From NCBI RefSeq assembly GCF_024713945.1, contig NC_134680.1:1388001-1452000 (forward strand): a stretch of DNA of 64,000 nucleotides, written 5' to 3'. The DNA comes from Dermatophagoides farinae. Its lineage: Eukaryota; Arthropoda; Arachnida; Sarcoptiformes; Pyroglyphidae. Shown one piece after another: positions 1-13,776 of the stretch (position 1 is the first letter of the stretch; each line of letters begins with the position of its first letter). Position numbers and translations under genes: made by a program. The notes beneath the pieces are model-generated. The model searched no databases and had not been told where the DNA came from. It was given only the letters and a program-made list of their open reading frames with translations.

Positions 1-3000
1 TTGTTGTTGTTGTTGTTGTTGTTTTTGTTGTGGTTGATGGTCAATATTGAATGCAATTTTTTCTTTTTATCTTTATGACACCATCTGACCATGATCTTCA
101 TTTCAATTTTATCGATTTTTTTGAACATTTTTATTTTTTTTCATTTAAATTTTTCTAAAAAAAATTTACTCAAAAATTTCCAAACAACGGATATAGCTAT
201 TTTATTGTTGTTCGGCGGTTGTTGCTCGAATTTTTCATACAGATTTCAATCAATTTTTTTTTTTTTTTTGGCAAAGTGAAACAAAAAGTTAGTAAGAATG
301 GGAAAAAAAATAAATTTTCCATTTCAATCTTTTTCATCTGGCATCTCATGTGATCAAATGATGAAATCGATCATCATGATGCTCTGGTTTTTTTTTGTTT
401 TGTACTTCACCATTCAATGTTTATGGACTCGTGTCCATAATCATCATTCCGATTCGAATAAAAAAAAATAGATAAAAAACTTTCGGAATAACGAGAAAAA
501 AAAACATAAAAATTCGTGACCAATAAACGCTTTTTTTCTGTTTTATCAAGCGGCAAAAATCATGTTTCAAAAAAAAACGGCTTCATCACCGTATGTTGAT
601 CATCAGCAGCATCTTGTTAATAGCGATGACTAATGACCGCGAACCATTTGAACAGTGAAAAAAAAATCATTTCAGGCCGATTATAATCATCATCATCATC
701 CATAAATCGAGACTTGTCTTATCGATTTATCTGAAACAATAACTAGAGTATGATGATGATAATGATAATAATGATGATGATGATCAGACATTTTAAAAGA
801 AAATTTAGGAATCTTCATCCAATCCAACAACATATACAACACACAATGGCAATTAACAAAACAAAACAAAACAAAACAAAAACTAAATCTAGAATGTATG
901 TTTAAATGATTGAAAACTGGATCGGAAAAAAAGATTAAGCCATCTCTATATAGATATATGTGAACTGAAAGCAAAAAAAAAAAAAAATCCAATGATAATC
1001 AACAAATTCGTGTTTTCATTTTGACTCGTGTGTCATTCATTCATTCATTTAATCAATCAATCAATCAATAATCATAGTGACTTGTTTAGAATTTTAAAAG
1101 AAAAGAAAAAAATTTTTAAAAAAACCGTATTGATAGAATAGGATAGGATTGATTTGTTTGAATCCATTGATCAAACATTAGCCAAGGGAAATGGCCACGC
1201 GAATGGCCACATGTTAAGATTATTATTATTGGGAGAGAGAGAGAGAGAAAACAAATTCACAATGTTAGATTTAATGAATGAAAATTGAATGTTTGATTTG
1301 TGTGTGTGTGTGTGCGTGTGCGTTTGTTTGTGGTGGTGATGAATGGAATTGAAAAAGATAAAAAATTAAATAAATTGTTATCAAACAATATGAGCAAGCA
1401 AACAAGCAAGCAAAATAAAAAGAATGTTTAGGAATTTCAATCCATCCGTAGTGTTTGGGTCAAAGGGCAAAATGTAGTCATAAATGACCACATTGTGATT
1501 ACATTTTTTTTTCGCCATCCACACTTACTTGCTAAATCAATAATTATTTTTTTTTCCTTTCAATATACACATAAACACATTATCATAAAGGTTAAAGGTG
1601 CAAATTTCAATAAATATATACAATTTAAATTTAAAAAAAAAATTCTTTTCATCAACATTGGCAATATATCGTTGATTTATTCATTCGATTAGATTGGATT
1701 CATTCATAAGAGAAAAAAAAATCAACCCATTTCAAAAGAAAAATTCAATTCAATTCAATTTTTGGTAAATTATCACAACAACTATCATGAATGTAAACAA
1801 ACAAATTAGAATACAAAATGTGTTTATTTATGTGTGTATGTGTTTGATGGACATACACCACCTAGTTCCGGTGCATTTTATTATACGAAAGAAAACCTTT
1901 TATTTTCTCTTATCAATTTCAAGTATGAGAGATATTATTTGATTGTTTTTTTCATTAATTTATCATTATTTTTAATGGATAAATTAATGGAAAATTTTTC
2001 ATTTTTCCTGTTTGTTTATGATTACGTTCTATGCTATACTAATAAACAATTTTCATTTGAAAAAATAAAACTTTTGAAAGCGTCTTAATAGATAGTGGAT
2101 ATAGAATAATAATAGAATAGTTGAACTAATTTCGAAAACAGCAACAACGATAATTTTTTTTTTTTTTTAGTCACCTACCCACACCCACACATATATACGA
2201 ATGTTTTGAATGAAAATTATTAATTATATATCATTATCAACACATTTTTTCTTGTTGTCAATGTTGTTGTTATTCATTTTTGATTGAACAATTGATTGTT
2301 ACCAATTATACAATTATATTTATATAATATTATGGTTGACACCATAGATCCCGAATTAGGTAGCAAAAAAACAAATTCATGTAGAAAATTCCAGTCCAGT
2401 CACCACAATCACCACCTTGACTTTTAACCATTATACGAATTATTTTTCCGAATGTTTCATTTTATCCCAATTATATCATATATATTACATTCAAAGTTGT
2501 ATAATAGATCTAAATATAGAATTTTAGCCAAAAATAACTCATACTAGAGTTTGAGACGTTTTAATTGGAATAATAATGAATGTAAACAACATATGGGTCC
2601 CTTAAAATTATGTAATCAAGAATATATGTGTGGATACATTTTTATTTATAATAGAGTACACACACACACACACACATACCGTAGGGACTAGATACCAGAA
2701 TAAGCTGGAATATTCTAATTCTAATGAATGGAAAATGACAAAAAAAAATCATGTATAATAATAAAAACCAAATGATCTTAGGTGAAATAAAAAAAAAGAA
2801 AAAGAAAAGAAAAGACTTTTTGTATGTTTGTGTGTGTGTGTGTGTGTTTGAATAAAAAAGAAAGAAAATTTTTCTATTTTTTGATTCCATATTCATAAAA
2901 GAAAAATCGACAGTTTAAAGTATTAATAGTAACAATAATCAAACAAAAAAAAAACGATGAAAATTGTGAATTTGTGAAAAAGATTTTTTTTTTCAACGAA

Positions 3001-4206
3001 TCGATGACAGTAATAATAATAATAAAAAAAAGTTTCGACCTTTCTTTTTCTTCTTGATTTCACCGGAACCAAGAAAAATAATTTCCAAATTTTTTTTTTG
3101 TTTGGCTAAAAATGGAATTTGTATGTCTAAATTTAGAATAAAATGTGGAAATTTTTCCGAAGAAATTTTCGAAAGATTTCTTGTTAAATTCGACAGCGGA
3201 CAAAAAAAAATGTTATGATTATTTATGTCATGGTAATGAAAACAACAACAACAAAAAAAAAAATTCATACCAAAAGAATTACAATGTAACAAAATTTTAG
3301 ATGTGTCAATCATATTTGTTGACAACTTTTTGATTTAAGTGGCTTCAAATGAAAGAAAAAAAAATCGAAAATCTATTTTCATTCATATAGATTATCGTAA
3401 TTCTTGGTTGTGTGATCAAACGCTCAATATAGCCGCCAAAAAAAAAAAAAAATAAAATAAAAAATAATAAGTTCCATAGAAATTCTATCTCTTGATAATG
3501 AGTACTCATCGCAACAACAACAACAACAACAACAAAAATGCAAGAGATGAAAATTCTAAAATTTCATTATTCCACTATTTAACCAAATGAATGGAGAAAT
3601 GGTACACGAAAAAAAAATTAATTAATTTTGTTTACATTTTATACTAATTCAATTTCTATATATTCATTTGAATTTAGAATTGGTTATTTTTTCGGTTGAA
3701 AAAAAAAATTTTTTTTTCATCGTAAATGTAAATTCTGTGTGTGTGTGTGTGTGTGTCATCATAATGGTAATGAGTACAGGCTGTCATTTGGTTTTTTTTT
3801 TTTTTTTGATTTGGTCGGATTTTTCTATATATAGAGAAGAGAGGTTCACCTCTCCAATCATATGCTTTATAAAAAAAATTTTTTTTTCATATTTTTTTTC
3901 ATGTATGTGAGTGCGTTACACATCAGCTTATTTTTTTCCCATTTTGCCAATTTTTTTTTTTTTATTTTCAGTGCATTTTTTTTTTTTTTTTTTAGTTTAG
4001 TTTCACAATTTTGATTCCATTTTTGTGTTTTGTTTCATTCACCATCAAAGAATCACCATTGGTTGAATTTTTTAACTAATGAAAAAAAAAAAATTTTTTT
4101 TTTGCTCAACTAAATGATTCACATTGAGAAAAATAAAAATTTTCAAACCTCATCACTTAAGATTCAAGAATTATTAATAAAAAAAAATTAAAAAAAAAAC
4201 TAGATC

Positions 4207-4208
<2 letters not shown>

Positions 4209-4237
<29 letters not shown>
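4209..4237. repeat. (CT)n microsatellite
   Basis: Uninterrupted CT dinucleotide run of about 29 bases in intergenic DNA. It is polypyrimidine on the plus strand and polypurine on the minus strand. Confidence 0.95.
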
Positions 4238-4241
<4 letters not shown>

Positions 4242-4850
4242 CAAACAAAGATATTTTTAGATTACAAAATCAGGCAACACACGTTCAACATACAGGTCAC
4301 ACGTACTCTCATTTGAAGAATTGAATGTAACTAAAATAGTATATACGGAAAACAAATGACAAACATGAAAACAACTGCCAGTTCCGGCTAGTTATATTTG
4401 TTATTATTAAATTGATTCTTATTCATTTGTGAAAAAAAAATCTTAAGTTCATCCTGAATCTGTGATATTTTGAATGAAGAATTTTGCAATCGGATACAAC
4501 CGAATTTTTCGTCTGCTGCTACTGCTACGTTTGTGTGTGTGTGTGTGTGTGTGTGTTGTGGATTCTAGCCTCACCAAAAAAAAACCCACTTATTTTGAGT
4601 ATGCGTGCAACAACAAAAAACAAACACAAAAATGATTCGGCAACATTGTATATTGCGAAAAATTGACTTTCTACAAAACTTTCACAATTATTTAATAGAT
4701 TCTATTCGATTCTGTTATACCTACACGCATATATATATATAGTAGCCATTCCATTTTATAATAGAAAATTTTTATGAATGAAATTGAAAGAATTTGTATG
4801 TAACGATGTATATGTAGTTTATACGTTTATATTTGGCTGACGATAATTGA

Positions 4851-4851
<1 letters not shown>

Positions 4852-4906
<55 letters not shown>
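4852..4906. repeat. (TG)n microsatellite, longest in window
   Basis: Pure TG dinucleotide run of about 55 bases. The lack of interruptions suggests a young, unstable locus that is likely to be length-polymorphic. Confidence 0.95.
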
Positions 4907-4914
<8 letters not shown>

Positions 4915-5337
4915 GAAATATTCTCGACAATGACGTAAATAATATTATGAATGATGCTGATGGAGAATAATAATACGGTACGCATCCTCATAGATTCTAT
5001 GTAGTAAAATCAATATACCAATGTGTATGTATGTGAAAAAGATTTTGTCGGAAATCCGAGACCGGAACCATGTCCATCCCTCGGGTCCTAACGGTGTGTG
5101 TATGGGGGTGGAATTGATTCTTGTTAATGTTATCATCACAATCTGTATTTATTTTTCATGTGTGTGTGTATATATATGCCGGCAAATGATTTTAGAGATA
5201 ATCATTATTTTCAAAGGTCAAATAGTGATGATTGGTATTTTGAAATAAATGTTACAGGTATCATATATGGCCAAATTTTTTTCATTTTTATCAAAAAAAA
5301 AGAAAAGAAAAAACTCCTTTATTTTTCAGAAACTTAC

Positions 5338-6328
5338 CTGTTTGATTGAATGATGATAATAATGGTGGTGGTGGTGATGATGATGATGATGGTGAATGAC
5401 TAACACTACTATTACTACTTTTGCTGGTACTATGAATTTGTTTATCGAATCTAATATTACTTCTATGGCAGCTACCGCTATGATGATTATTGGCCAATGA
5501 AAATGATGTAATGATTGGATGAAGATAATCAGTTTCGTTTTCGTTATTATTATTATTATTCTGAATATGTTGGATATGATTATTGATATGATTATTATCA
5601 TTCGTCAATGATGATGATGATGATGATGATGATGACGATGATGATGAAATTGATATGGATGTCAAATTATTATTGTTAATATCATCCAATTGTCGATTCA
5701 GGCAATTGAATAATTTCAATTTTTTAGCTTCAAATAAAAATTCTTCGTCAATTATTGAATCCAATTCGTCTATGTCTTCACCTTCTTCGTCACCGTTTTC
5801 GTCGCCTACGAATCCAATTCCAATATCGGAATTTATAATCATTAAATTAGTTGTCGTTAATGTTTTAGCCGTTGTTTTCGAAATAGATGTCGTTGATGAT
5901 GTCGTTGTTGTTGTTGTTGTTGTTGTTGTTGTCAACATTGACAAATTCGATTCATCCGATGTATCCAATTGATCAATTGATGAACAATTAGTATGACAGT
6001 GAGGGTGATAATCATCACCAGCACAAACACAATCAGCAATCAATGTAATTGATGAATGAAAACTTTCAGTTGAACTATTCAATTCGTTTGAATAATTTTG
6101 TCGTAAATGTCGTAGATATGGATTTCTTACTTTTTCTTTTTCAATCAATCCATTAGATGTTTCTGTTATTGTTGTTTTTGATGATGATGATAATGATGAT
6201 GATGATGATGATGACGTTGAATGATAATCGATAGATTTAAATTCACTACAAATAATGGGAAATGTTTTCTCGCTCATTGGAGCATTTAAATGTTTATCAA
6301 TAATGGTATTCATGTCCATTATAATCAT
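5338..6328 (-). CDS. First coding exon of an unidentified Ser/Thr/Asn-rich acidic protein (partial)
   Basis: About 330 codons open on the minus strand. The first in-frame ATG is at 6328, with an in-frame TAA a few codons upstream and no acceptor between them, so this looks like the start of the protein. The exon ends at a strong donor (CAG|GTAAGT at 5338/5337) in phase 1. The product has Ser, Thr and Asn homopolymers, an acidic block (GDENGDEEGEDIDELDS), a more ordered segment (EEFLFEAKKLKLFNCLNRQL) and a Cys/His patch (CVCAGDDYHPHCHTNC). I recognise no domain. A possible second exon is 5019-5087: its acceptor TTAG is followed by a 69-nt segment encoding GPEGWTWFRSRISDKIFF, in matching phase and GC-richer than its surroundings. 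The rest would lie left of the window. The low-complexity composition could suit a transcription or signalling regulator, but no function can be assigned. Confidence 0.55.
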
Positions 6329-6337
6329 GATGATCAA

Positions 6338-8274
6338 AGATTAAGCCTTTTCAGGCTTACACAATTATGATTGATAATGATAATAATAATTTGAATTATA
6401 ATGACAATAACAATAATAATGTCGAACTGGTGACAAACATTTGCCAGTTCGATATTGTTCATTATAAATATCATCATCATTTTTATTTTGAATTTGTTGA
6501 ATTTTTTTTTCCAAAAAAAAAGTAATATTCCTATTGGAACTCAGAAATTACATTGATCATTGACACACACACTATTGACAAATGAATGTAAACATCACAG
6601 AGACATTAACAATTTTTACATTATTCGACGACGATAATGGTGATCCACATTGGTTGAGATGAACATTTCGAATGATGATACCGGTACCATTGTTTGAAAC
6701 ATTTAAATTCAAAAAAAAAATTGTGAAAAAAAATTCTGCGTACACTGTTCACGCTATTCACTAAATAAACTAAGATAACGATTGGCCAACGACCGATAGA
6801 AATAAAAAAAAACTGAAATGAAATAGAATAATGTAGCAACTGTGAATGGAAATGGTAAAAAAAAACAAAAATTCTACAATGAATCGCGCATCGTTTTTTC
6901 ATCAAATTTTGGTGAGAAAAAGTATTAGAAAAAAAAAATTTCTGTTCAACTTTTCTCAATGTTTGATTCATACAGAACGAAATTGTAACTGATTGTCAAG
7001 TTAGTTGTGAATTAAAATCTGAAATAAATAGCGGCATGAACAAATCGAATCAAAAAAAAGTCGATCCAGAATCACACACATGCACACCGGTAGCTATAGT
7101 CTGTTCACAATATCACGTTTGTATTAGAAGAAATTACACAAGAAAAAAAACCAAAAAACAATTTTTTTCTACAATCATCACGTCAATGATTGAATTTTCT
7201 GGTTGCAAAACCAAATGGGCAAGCGACTAATATTTCCCACCGGTTACGTTATACGTCACATGCACATATATATATCGCCGCATGCGATTCAATCATCCGT
7301 CGTATGTTTTTTTTGGTTACAAAATTTTCATTCATAGAATTCATGTGTATAACTAATATATTACTATAGAAAGAAGATATGCACCTACAAATACTATATG
7401 TACCGATGGGAATGGAGCGGAACCAATAATAATAATGGTAGGCTTGATCCAAATGGAACAACAACATCATTGATGATGATGATGATGATGATGATGACGC
7501 AAAAAGTCATGCTATACTGTTTGGCAGTTTATCATTATTTTTTCTTAGCTAGATCATTATTGCTACACACATGTTATCTGTATGCATTTTGTTATTGTTG
7601 TTGATGTAAGTGTTTTTCGAATATTATTCGGGTATATATGATTCTACATTCATGCGTCATTATTATCATCATCATCATCATCTATGATCATCATAACAGG
7701 CATCTTTATACAATCTAGATTTCTATATAAACAAAAATAATTGAATACATTGTGTGTGTGTGTGTGTGTGTGCGCGTGTATGCGCAAAGATTCAATGTCG
7801 AAATGAAATTGTTTCAAAAAAAAAAAAAAAAAATTGATCTTGAAACATACATGCACAATGCAGGTATATTTCATAATAATAGTTACCGATGGTTATCATG
7901 TGAGAGACAAAAAAATGGGAATCATCATTATTATCATACATTGTGTTGTAAAGATGTTTTCAAAGAAAAAAAAATTACAAAGTTTCGTTTTTAATAATAA
8001 TATATAATATAATAATTTTAATTCTGTTAGATTTTTCCTCATAATTCGATTTAATAATTGAATTTTCGATTTTTTTTTCAAAATCTACAAAGTTTCCTAG
8101 TTGCAATTACTTGCATCCATGAATTAATTATATTCCATTTGTTGAATAAAAATGAAAGATGAAATCTGTTGTTTTTGGAACTATTTTAGAATTGTAATTC
8201 CAAAGAAATAGTTTGAAAGGTTTCATTCACTGTACTTATTTGCATAAGAAAAATAGAAATTTCCCATATATTTA
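6338..8274. other. Intergenic, no clear gene
   Basis: AT-rich DNA with short GAT/CAT repeats, a (GT)n run near 7752-7772 and an A18 tract at 7816-7833. I see no open frame with convincing splice sites or family motifs. A weak terminal-exon-like plus-strand frame near 6610-6655 (it reads DDDNGDPHWLR then stop) has no partner exon. Confidence 0.6.
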
Positions 8275-8672
8275 TTAATTTATTTCATTCATTTTCCAAT
8301 CTTCATTATCTAGGCTAAAATTCAATCTACCCTTATCATCAATAATGTCATCGTTGTCGTCGTTGTCGACATTGGCCGGAACTTGTTGAAATATAAATCG
8401 AATGAAAAAAAAACAAAAACAACCAAAACAGTCATGAGTGAAAAAAAACGGAAAAAACACCCACTTCAATGGGAATGAGTTTGCCATATACACAAAAACA
8501 ATAATAACAACAACAACAACAACAAAAAATTTTATACAAACACAAATAAACATGGATAAAATGAGATGAACACTTATCTTTTTGCACCTTTTTTTTGCCA
8601 AAATTCCAGAAAATTTTCATCAAGATATATAATATGATCATCAAGTGAAAACAAAGATGGTAAGTGTTTCAT
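8275..8672 (-). CDS. Small two-exon gene, 63-aa acidic protein of unknown function
   Basis: Exons (minus): 8672-8588 and 8381-8275. The ATG at 8672 follows an in-frame TGA. Exon 1 ends AAG|GTGCAA in phase 1. Exon 2 starts after ...CAACAAG and continues in frame to TAA at 8275, with an AATAAA-type poly-A signal just beyond. The predicted protein has a mixed-composition start (MKHLPSLFSLDDHIIYLDEN, then FLEFWQKK) and an acidic tail (NVDNDDNDDIIDDKGRLNFS). No signal peptide, membrane segment or known domain is visible. Codon choice (GAT, AAT, CAA, TTG) matches the confident genes, unlike the surrounding DNA. It could be a microprotein or the 3' end of a larger gene with unseen 5' exons, though the upstream stop argues against the latter. 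Confidence 0.42.
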
Positions 8673-11600
8673 GATTCATTTATTCATTCAGTCATTCATT
8701 CGGAAAAAAAACAACAACGACAACAAAAACAATGGAATTTGTGAATTGGAAAATTTTCTACAGAATTTTTACATACATATAATATAATAATAATACTAAA
8801 TTCTGCAGGTCTGAATTCTGATTTTTGTTATACGCGTGTATAGAATGAATCAACATGTACCAGTTTATTCATTTATCAGGATTTATATTCATTGTTTGTG
8901 TGTGTGTGTAATATTGAATTAATCCGAAAGGAATAAATCGGTTTTTTTTTTGCTCGTTGATTAACTGTTTGACTAAATCGGATTTTCATCATTAATTTTA
9001 TTTTCATTGATTTATTCATTTTTTTACCATGGTTGTTGTTGCTTTGTTTTGAAATAAATGAATACCCGGATAAATAAATAACTGGGGAGAGTGGGAAAAA
9101 AAGCCTCGGATGAAAACAATATAATCAAATCCCCGAATCAAGTGTGATGAGAAATTAGAAAAAAACATTCTTGAAAGATGAAAACCCTTTTTTTTAATTC
9201 TCCATTATTCTGTATTGATTCGTATGACAAGCAAAAAAAAATCCAATTAGCCAATAATCGATTGAACATTGATTATTGTTACCTTTTTTTCAACATTTTA
9301 GCAACGGAAGTGTTTTATTAAAAGGAAAATGATGTTTTTCTCTCCATTCATTCATTGATTATTATTATTATGTGCTAACAAGTCAAAATAGAAAGAGAGT
9401 GTGGTAATCAAACATTAAAACAAACAAACAAAAAAAAAGAGATGAATATCATCAATGGCCATCGGATGTATGTAAAATTTTGATGACCAAATTTGGACAA
9501 ATAATTTTTGAATGCAATAAACCTCGATTGTGTGTGTGTGTGTGTTTGTATATGTTGATTCATTTCATTCATCAAATTTTTTTTCAAAATATAAAAATGA
9601 GAGAGAAAAAATGTTTTTTTTTTACGCTTTCTCTCTTTCTCTTTCTCTCAGTATATTTTGAATGTGTGACATTTATGGATTTTTTTTCTCTTCTTGCTTT
9701 ATCAATACAATATACGAATGATGATGCTGTTGTTTTTGTTTGGTGGTTGACAAACAATTTTTCCATGATATCTTAATCACCTTAACACACACATAAAAAA
9801 AAATAAACGGAACCACCATGTATATTTGGTCAATTGAATTTCGATAAGATGAAGGTGAGAGCTGAGAATTCAAGTTTTTCTTTTTTTTCCTCTCCATTCA
9901 TTTCAGTTATTCAAGTAAAAAAAAAACAACTTGTCGTCCTCCATATAGTTCGACAATAAACAAAAACAGGAGAGTTGAACAAAGTTAAGTCGACGATGTT
10001 GATGTATACGAGAAAAAAAATGCTGTTGATGTATGTGTCCTTATTTGGATGTTCCGTTCTGGATTTTGAATTACTTAGCGAAATAGTTTTTTTTTATGAA
10101 TGAATGATGGCCATTTTGGAACAAACGATCGTCATCATCGTGTTCGTTGTAGTAAACAACAAGTTTTTTTGTTTTGTTTTTTCATCAATGTTCGTCATTC
10201 ATAATTTTATCTTTTAATAAAATATAATCCCCTTGATGATGATTTCCATGAATGAAAGACAAACAATTACAGTGTAGAGTATCTTGAAGTAAATTTTCTA
10301 TTTTTTTTTGTTTCATGACTGAATTTACGATGATCACATTCATTTCAAAATCATTTCTCAATCAATCAATGAAACTTTAACAAAACAAAATGGATCAAAT
10401 ATTCATTCATGAAAATTTACGAATGAATATATGATTATGACTATGACGTTTTGTTATATGGATTTTATTTCTTAATCATTTTTTCTTGAGAAAAAAAAAC
10501 GTAAACACAGTTATTATATATATATATACAAGATATATTTAGGCATATATAAATGTTAAGATTGTTCTATTGTTTTTTTCCATGAGGAAAATTATTAATT
10601 TTTTTTTTATCAATGATTTTTTTTTTTTCATTATACCAATAAATCATAAGTCTACGTCATTGTCATTGATAATGAAAAAGATGAGTATAATTAATATCAA
10701 TTACTGTAAACGATCATCATCATCATCATCATTATGATGATCGATGACGATAACGGATATATTTCGTCTGTTATGATGATGACGCATGATTTTGGATTAT
10801 TACTATCGTTACAATCGATAATGGCGATGAACGATATTGATTATTTATGAATTTTTTTTTTTTTGATTGTTTCTTCCTTGTCCATACACATGATTTATTC
10901 TTTGGACGATCTATTATGGAATAGCAATCATAATGACAGAATTGTGATTTGATTCGGAGAAAAAAAAGTGTTATATGATTTTTTTTTTGTATCTTCTTGA
11001 GAAAAACTTCTTCATAATAGAAGAAATGAATGTGAAAGCATAAAGATCATGTGTGTGTGCGTGTGTGTGTTTGTATTTACAAGCGTCTCTACTATTGATA
11101 ATCCTTCAGTTTATTTCCGGTTCGAGCGCATGATCAAAAAAAAAATTTTTTGTTTTTTTTTATTTAAAATGTCATATCCACATATATAATCAGGTGAGGT
11201 GAATTATGATTCAAACTTATGATTGTATGCAGATTTTTTTTTTGTTTTGTTTTGTTTAAGAAAAAAAACAATGATTTTTTAAGCAGAATAGAAGGAAAAA
11301 AAATTTGAATCTGACAAGTTAAAATTTCACAATATAAAAACATATATATGAAAAACTTTGACATTTAAAGTTATTATTATATAATTGGATTTTTTTTTGT
11401 TTTGTTTACCTTCCAAACTCTGAGGTATGTATCATTTAACAAATATTGAAACTTTTTTTTTCTACCATTACTGATCGATTCAATTCAATTAGAAATTGTA
11501 GAAAATTAGTGATAATTCCAATAAATTCTCAACTATCATTATTTTTTGATGCGCTGATAGTTTGCTGTTTCAATAAAAAGGAATATTCAATGCTTTATTG

Positions 11601-11679
11601 TTCAATTCTATATATACAAGCCTATTCAAAAGTATTGAGTAACATCATTGTCATCCCTGCGTGAATGGTAATGTTGTTA

Positions 11680-11709
11680 CCCCTCTCAACCCCCCTCCCA
11701 CTACCCACC
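11680..11709 (-). other. Potential G-quadruplex (minus strand)
   Basis: The plus strand has four C runs of at least three (CCCC, CCCCCC, CCC, CCC) within 30 bases, so the minus strand has four G runs separated by loops of 1 to 6 bases. This fits the usual G3+ quadruplex pattern and is rare in DNA this AT-rich. Confidence 0.6.
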
Positions 11710-12111
11710 ATTCTCGAAAAGCTAATAACCGTTCTTGGCATTGAAATTTTCAAATGATTTCAAAATATTCACCTTGTAGTAGTGGTATATATAGATATAT
11801 AAGTGTTAGTGTTTTCCTGGAACAGTTGAGATACCTATCTAGAGTTCTTGGAAACATTTGCCGAATTGGATATAACCACATTCATTACTATCATCATACT
11901 ACTGCTACAAATAACTGGGCCTAACATTTTCGAATAACCGGAAATTCTATATATTAGATACGTAAATAAAACAAACAAATTTTTTGGAACGAAAATTTTA
12001 CTTGTAGGCATTTGATACGCATGCATATTCTCTCTGTGTTTAATGTCAAATGAATAGCATCTTATGTATGCGTGTGTGTGTGTGTGTGTATTTGTATGTG
12101 ACGAAGTTTTT

Positions 12112-12112
<1 letters not shown>

Positions 12113-12151
<39 letters not shown>
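12113..12151. repeat. A39 homopolymer
   Basis: Uninterrupted run of about 39 A residues preceded by TC and followed by a TA-rich stretch. I see no adjacent reverse-transcribed gene copy or target-site duplication that would make it a retroposon tail. Confidence 0.9.
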
Positions 12152-12155
<4 letters not shown>

Positions 12156-13740
12156 TAATAATGTGATCTAAGAATAAGAAGAAAAACAAAATAAGCTTGC
12201 TTTTTCTGTTCAGTTGTTTATGACTTTTTTTTCATATTTCCGGTTCTCCTTTCATTCTGACTATATTACAATGATTACTATTCATTGAAATTCATTTTGT
12301 TTTAATTCAAGGAAAAAAAATCATCACGGAAATGACGATTTCTTCCGTTTCATTGTTCATCTGATGTAAATTGTATAGTGTCACAGATAATCTCCAGAAA
12401 AAAAAGCGATTAAACCACAAAAACAATTTTTGTACATAACATGTACTTGGTGTTTATTTATGAAACATAACAACAAAACAAAAACTTTTCACATGTACTT
12501 GATCAATTTATATATATTATGAATTTAAGAAGCATTAATTTAATGTTCATAATCGAAACTTGAATTGATTCTAATTTTAAAATAACTTTTTAGAGGCAAA
12601 CTTGATGTTTTCATAATAATAATGAATATATATGTTGTATAATGTTACTATAAATAAATGAATTTGGTACAATTTTTTTTTTGGTGTAAAGAACTTCTTT
12701 AAAATTCTGTGGAAATAAAAAAAAATTTCATTTTTTATTTTTATATTCATTTATATTCAGGCATCAAACAATATCGCCCACTGAATGTTTTTTCTTTGGA
12801 TAAATTTCATTGAATTCATTTATTTTTATTTTTTATTTGTAATTTCCAAAAAGAAAATAATAACAATTATTATAACCAAAAAGGTAGATATTTAGTAGTA
12901 TTTTTTGTTTTGTTTTGTTTTGTTTTGTTTCATCAAATACGATTTGTGTATAGACAAACTTGAACTCGATATTTAACTTTACTAACGGTCAATAATATCC
13001 GGATAACGGTGTGTGTGTGTGTGTATGTTGCCATGCAAAGTGTGTTGTTTTCATTTCTAATCTAATATATCAGTCTCAGAATGAAACGAATGTGAAAGAA
13101 TTAATCCTCTTTTTTTCATATATTTATAAAATACTTGATTCTTTATTTTATTTTTTTTTTTTTTTTTTTTTTGATTCTCGTTGGTTAGATTTACAGCAAC
13201 CAAAGAAAAAAAATGTTTGTGCTTCTATTCAATAATATGAAAATGTCAAACCAGTACACATCTTACAATGTTGCTACCATTCATGAATTGACGAAATCAT
13301 CGACGGATTTTAGATTTAGAAAAAAAAAATACTAAGAAGAATCGATAATCATTGATGACATTGATTTAATGATGTTGATGATTTTATTTTTATTTCTATT
13401 TCATTTCATTGGTAAGATAGTGTGTAAGCCACACACATTTAACACCTGCTGCTGTAATAAATAGCCACCGCCTTCTATTACAATTTGTGTATAGTTATGC
13501 ATCATCATTATTATTTGATAGAATGATGGTCATCCTCTCAATCAAAAAAAAAAAAAAAAAAAACATTGAAAACATAACAACACACAGTTTGAATGGGCGG
13601 TGTTTACAACATTTAATGAAGACACACACACACACACAAACACACAATAAACCAGACAACAACATCCAACTATCCATTACAAATCATCATTGCTTTTCCA
13701 TTCAAATCAAGTTTTTTCTTCGATTACTTTATGATTTACC

Positions 13741-13776
<36 letters not shown>
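13741..13776. repeat. (CAT)n microsatellite
   Basis: Twelve perfect trinucleotide units. The same trinucleotide family (CAT/ATG/GAT/ATC) recurs throughout the window, both between genes and inside coding homopolymers. Confidence 0.9.

Larger units (their letters stand above)
1..5018. other. Gene-free flank, simple sequence
   Basis: I see no supportable gene here on either strand. The open frames are short and built from TTT, AAA, ATT, CAC and GTG codons drawn from homopolymers and microsatellites. The stretch opens inside a (TTG)n repeat and contains several (CA)n/(GT)n runs, a (CT)n run and many (A)n(T)n palindromes. It may be an intron or downstream flank of the gene whose first exon lies at 5338-6328, which must continue to the left. 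Confidence 0.7.

Noticed and set aside
12113-12151. Poly-A of 39 as a retroposon tail
   Set aside because: No gene-like or SINE-like body upstream and no target-site duplication. Similar long A runs occur throughout.
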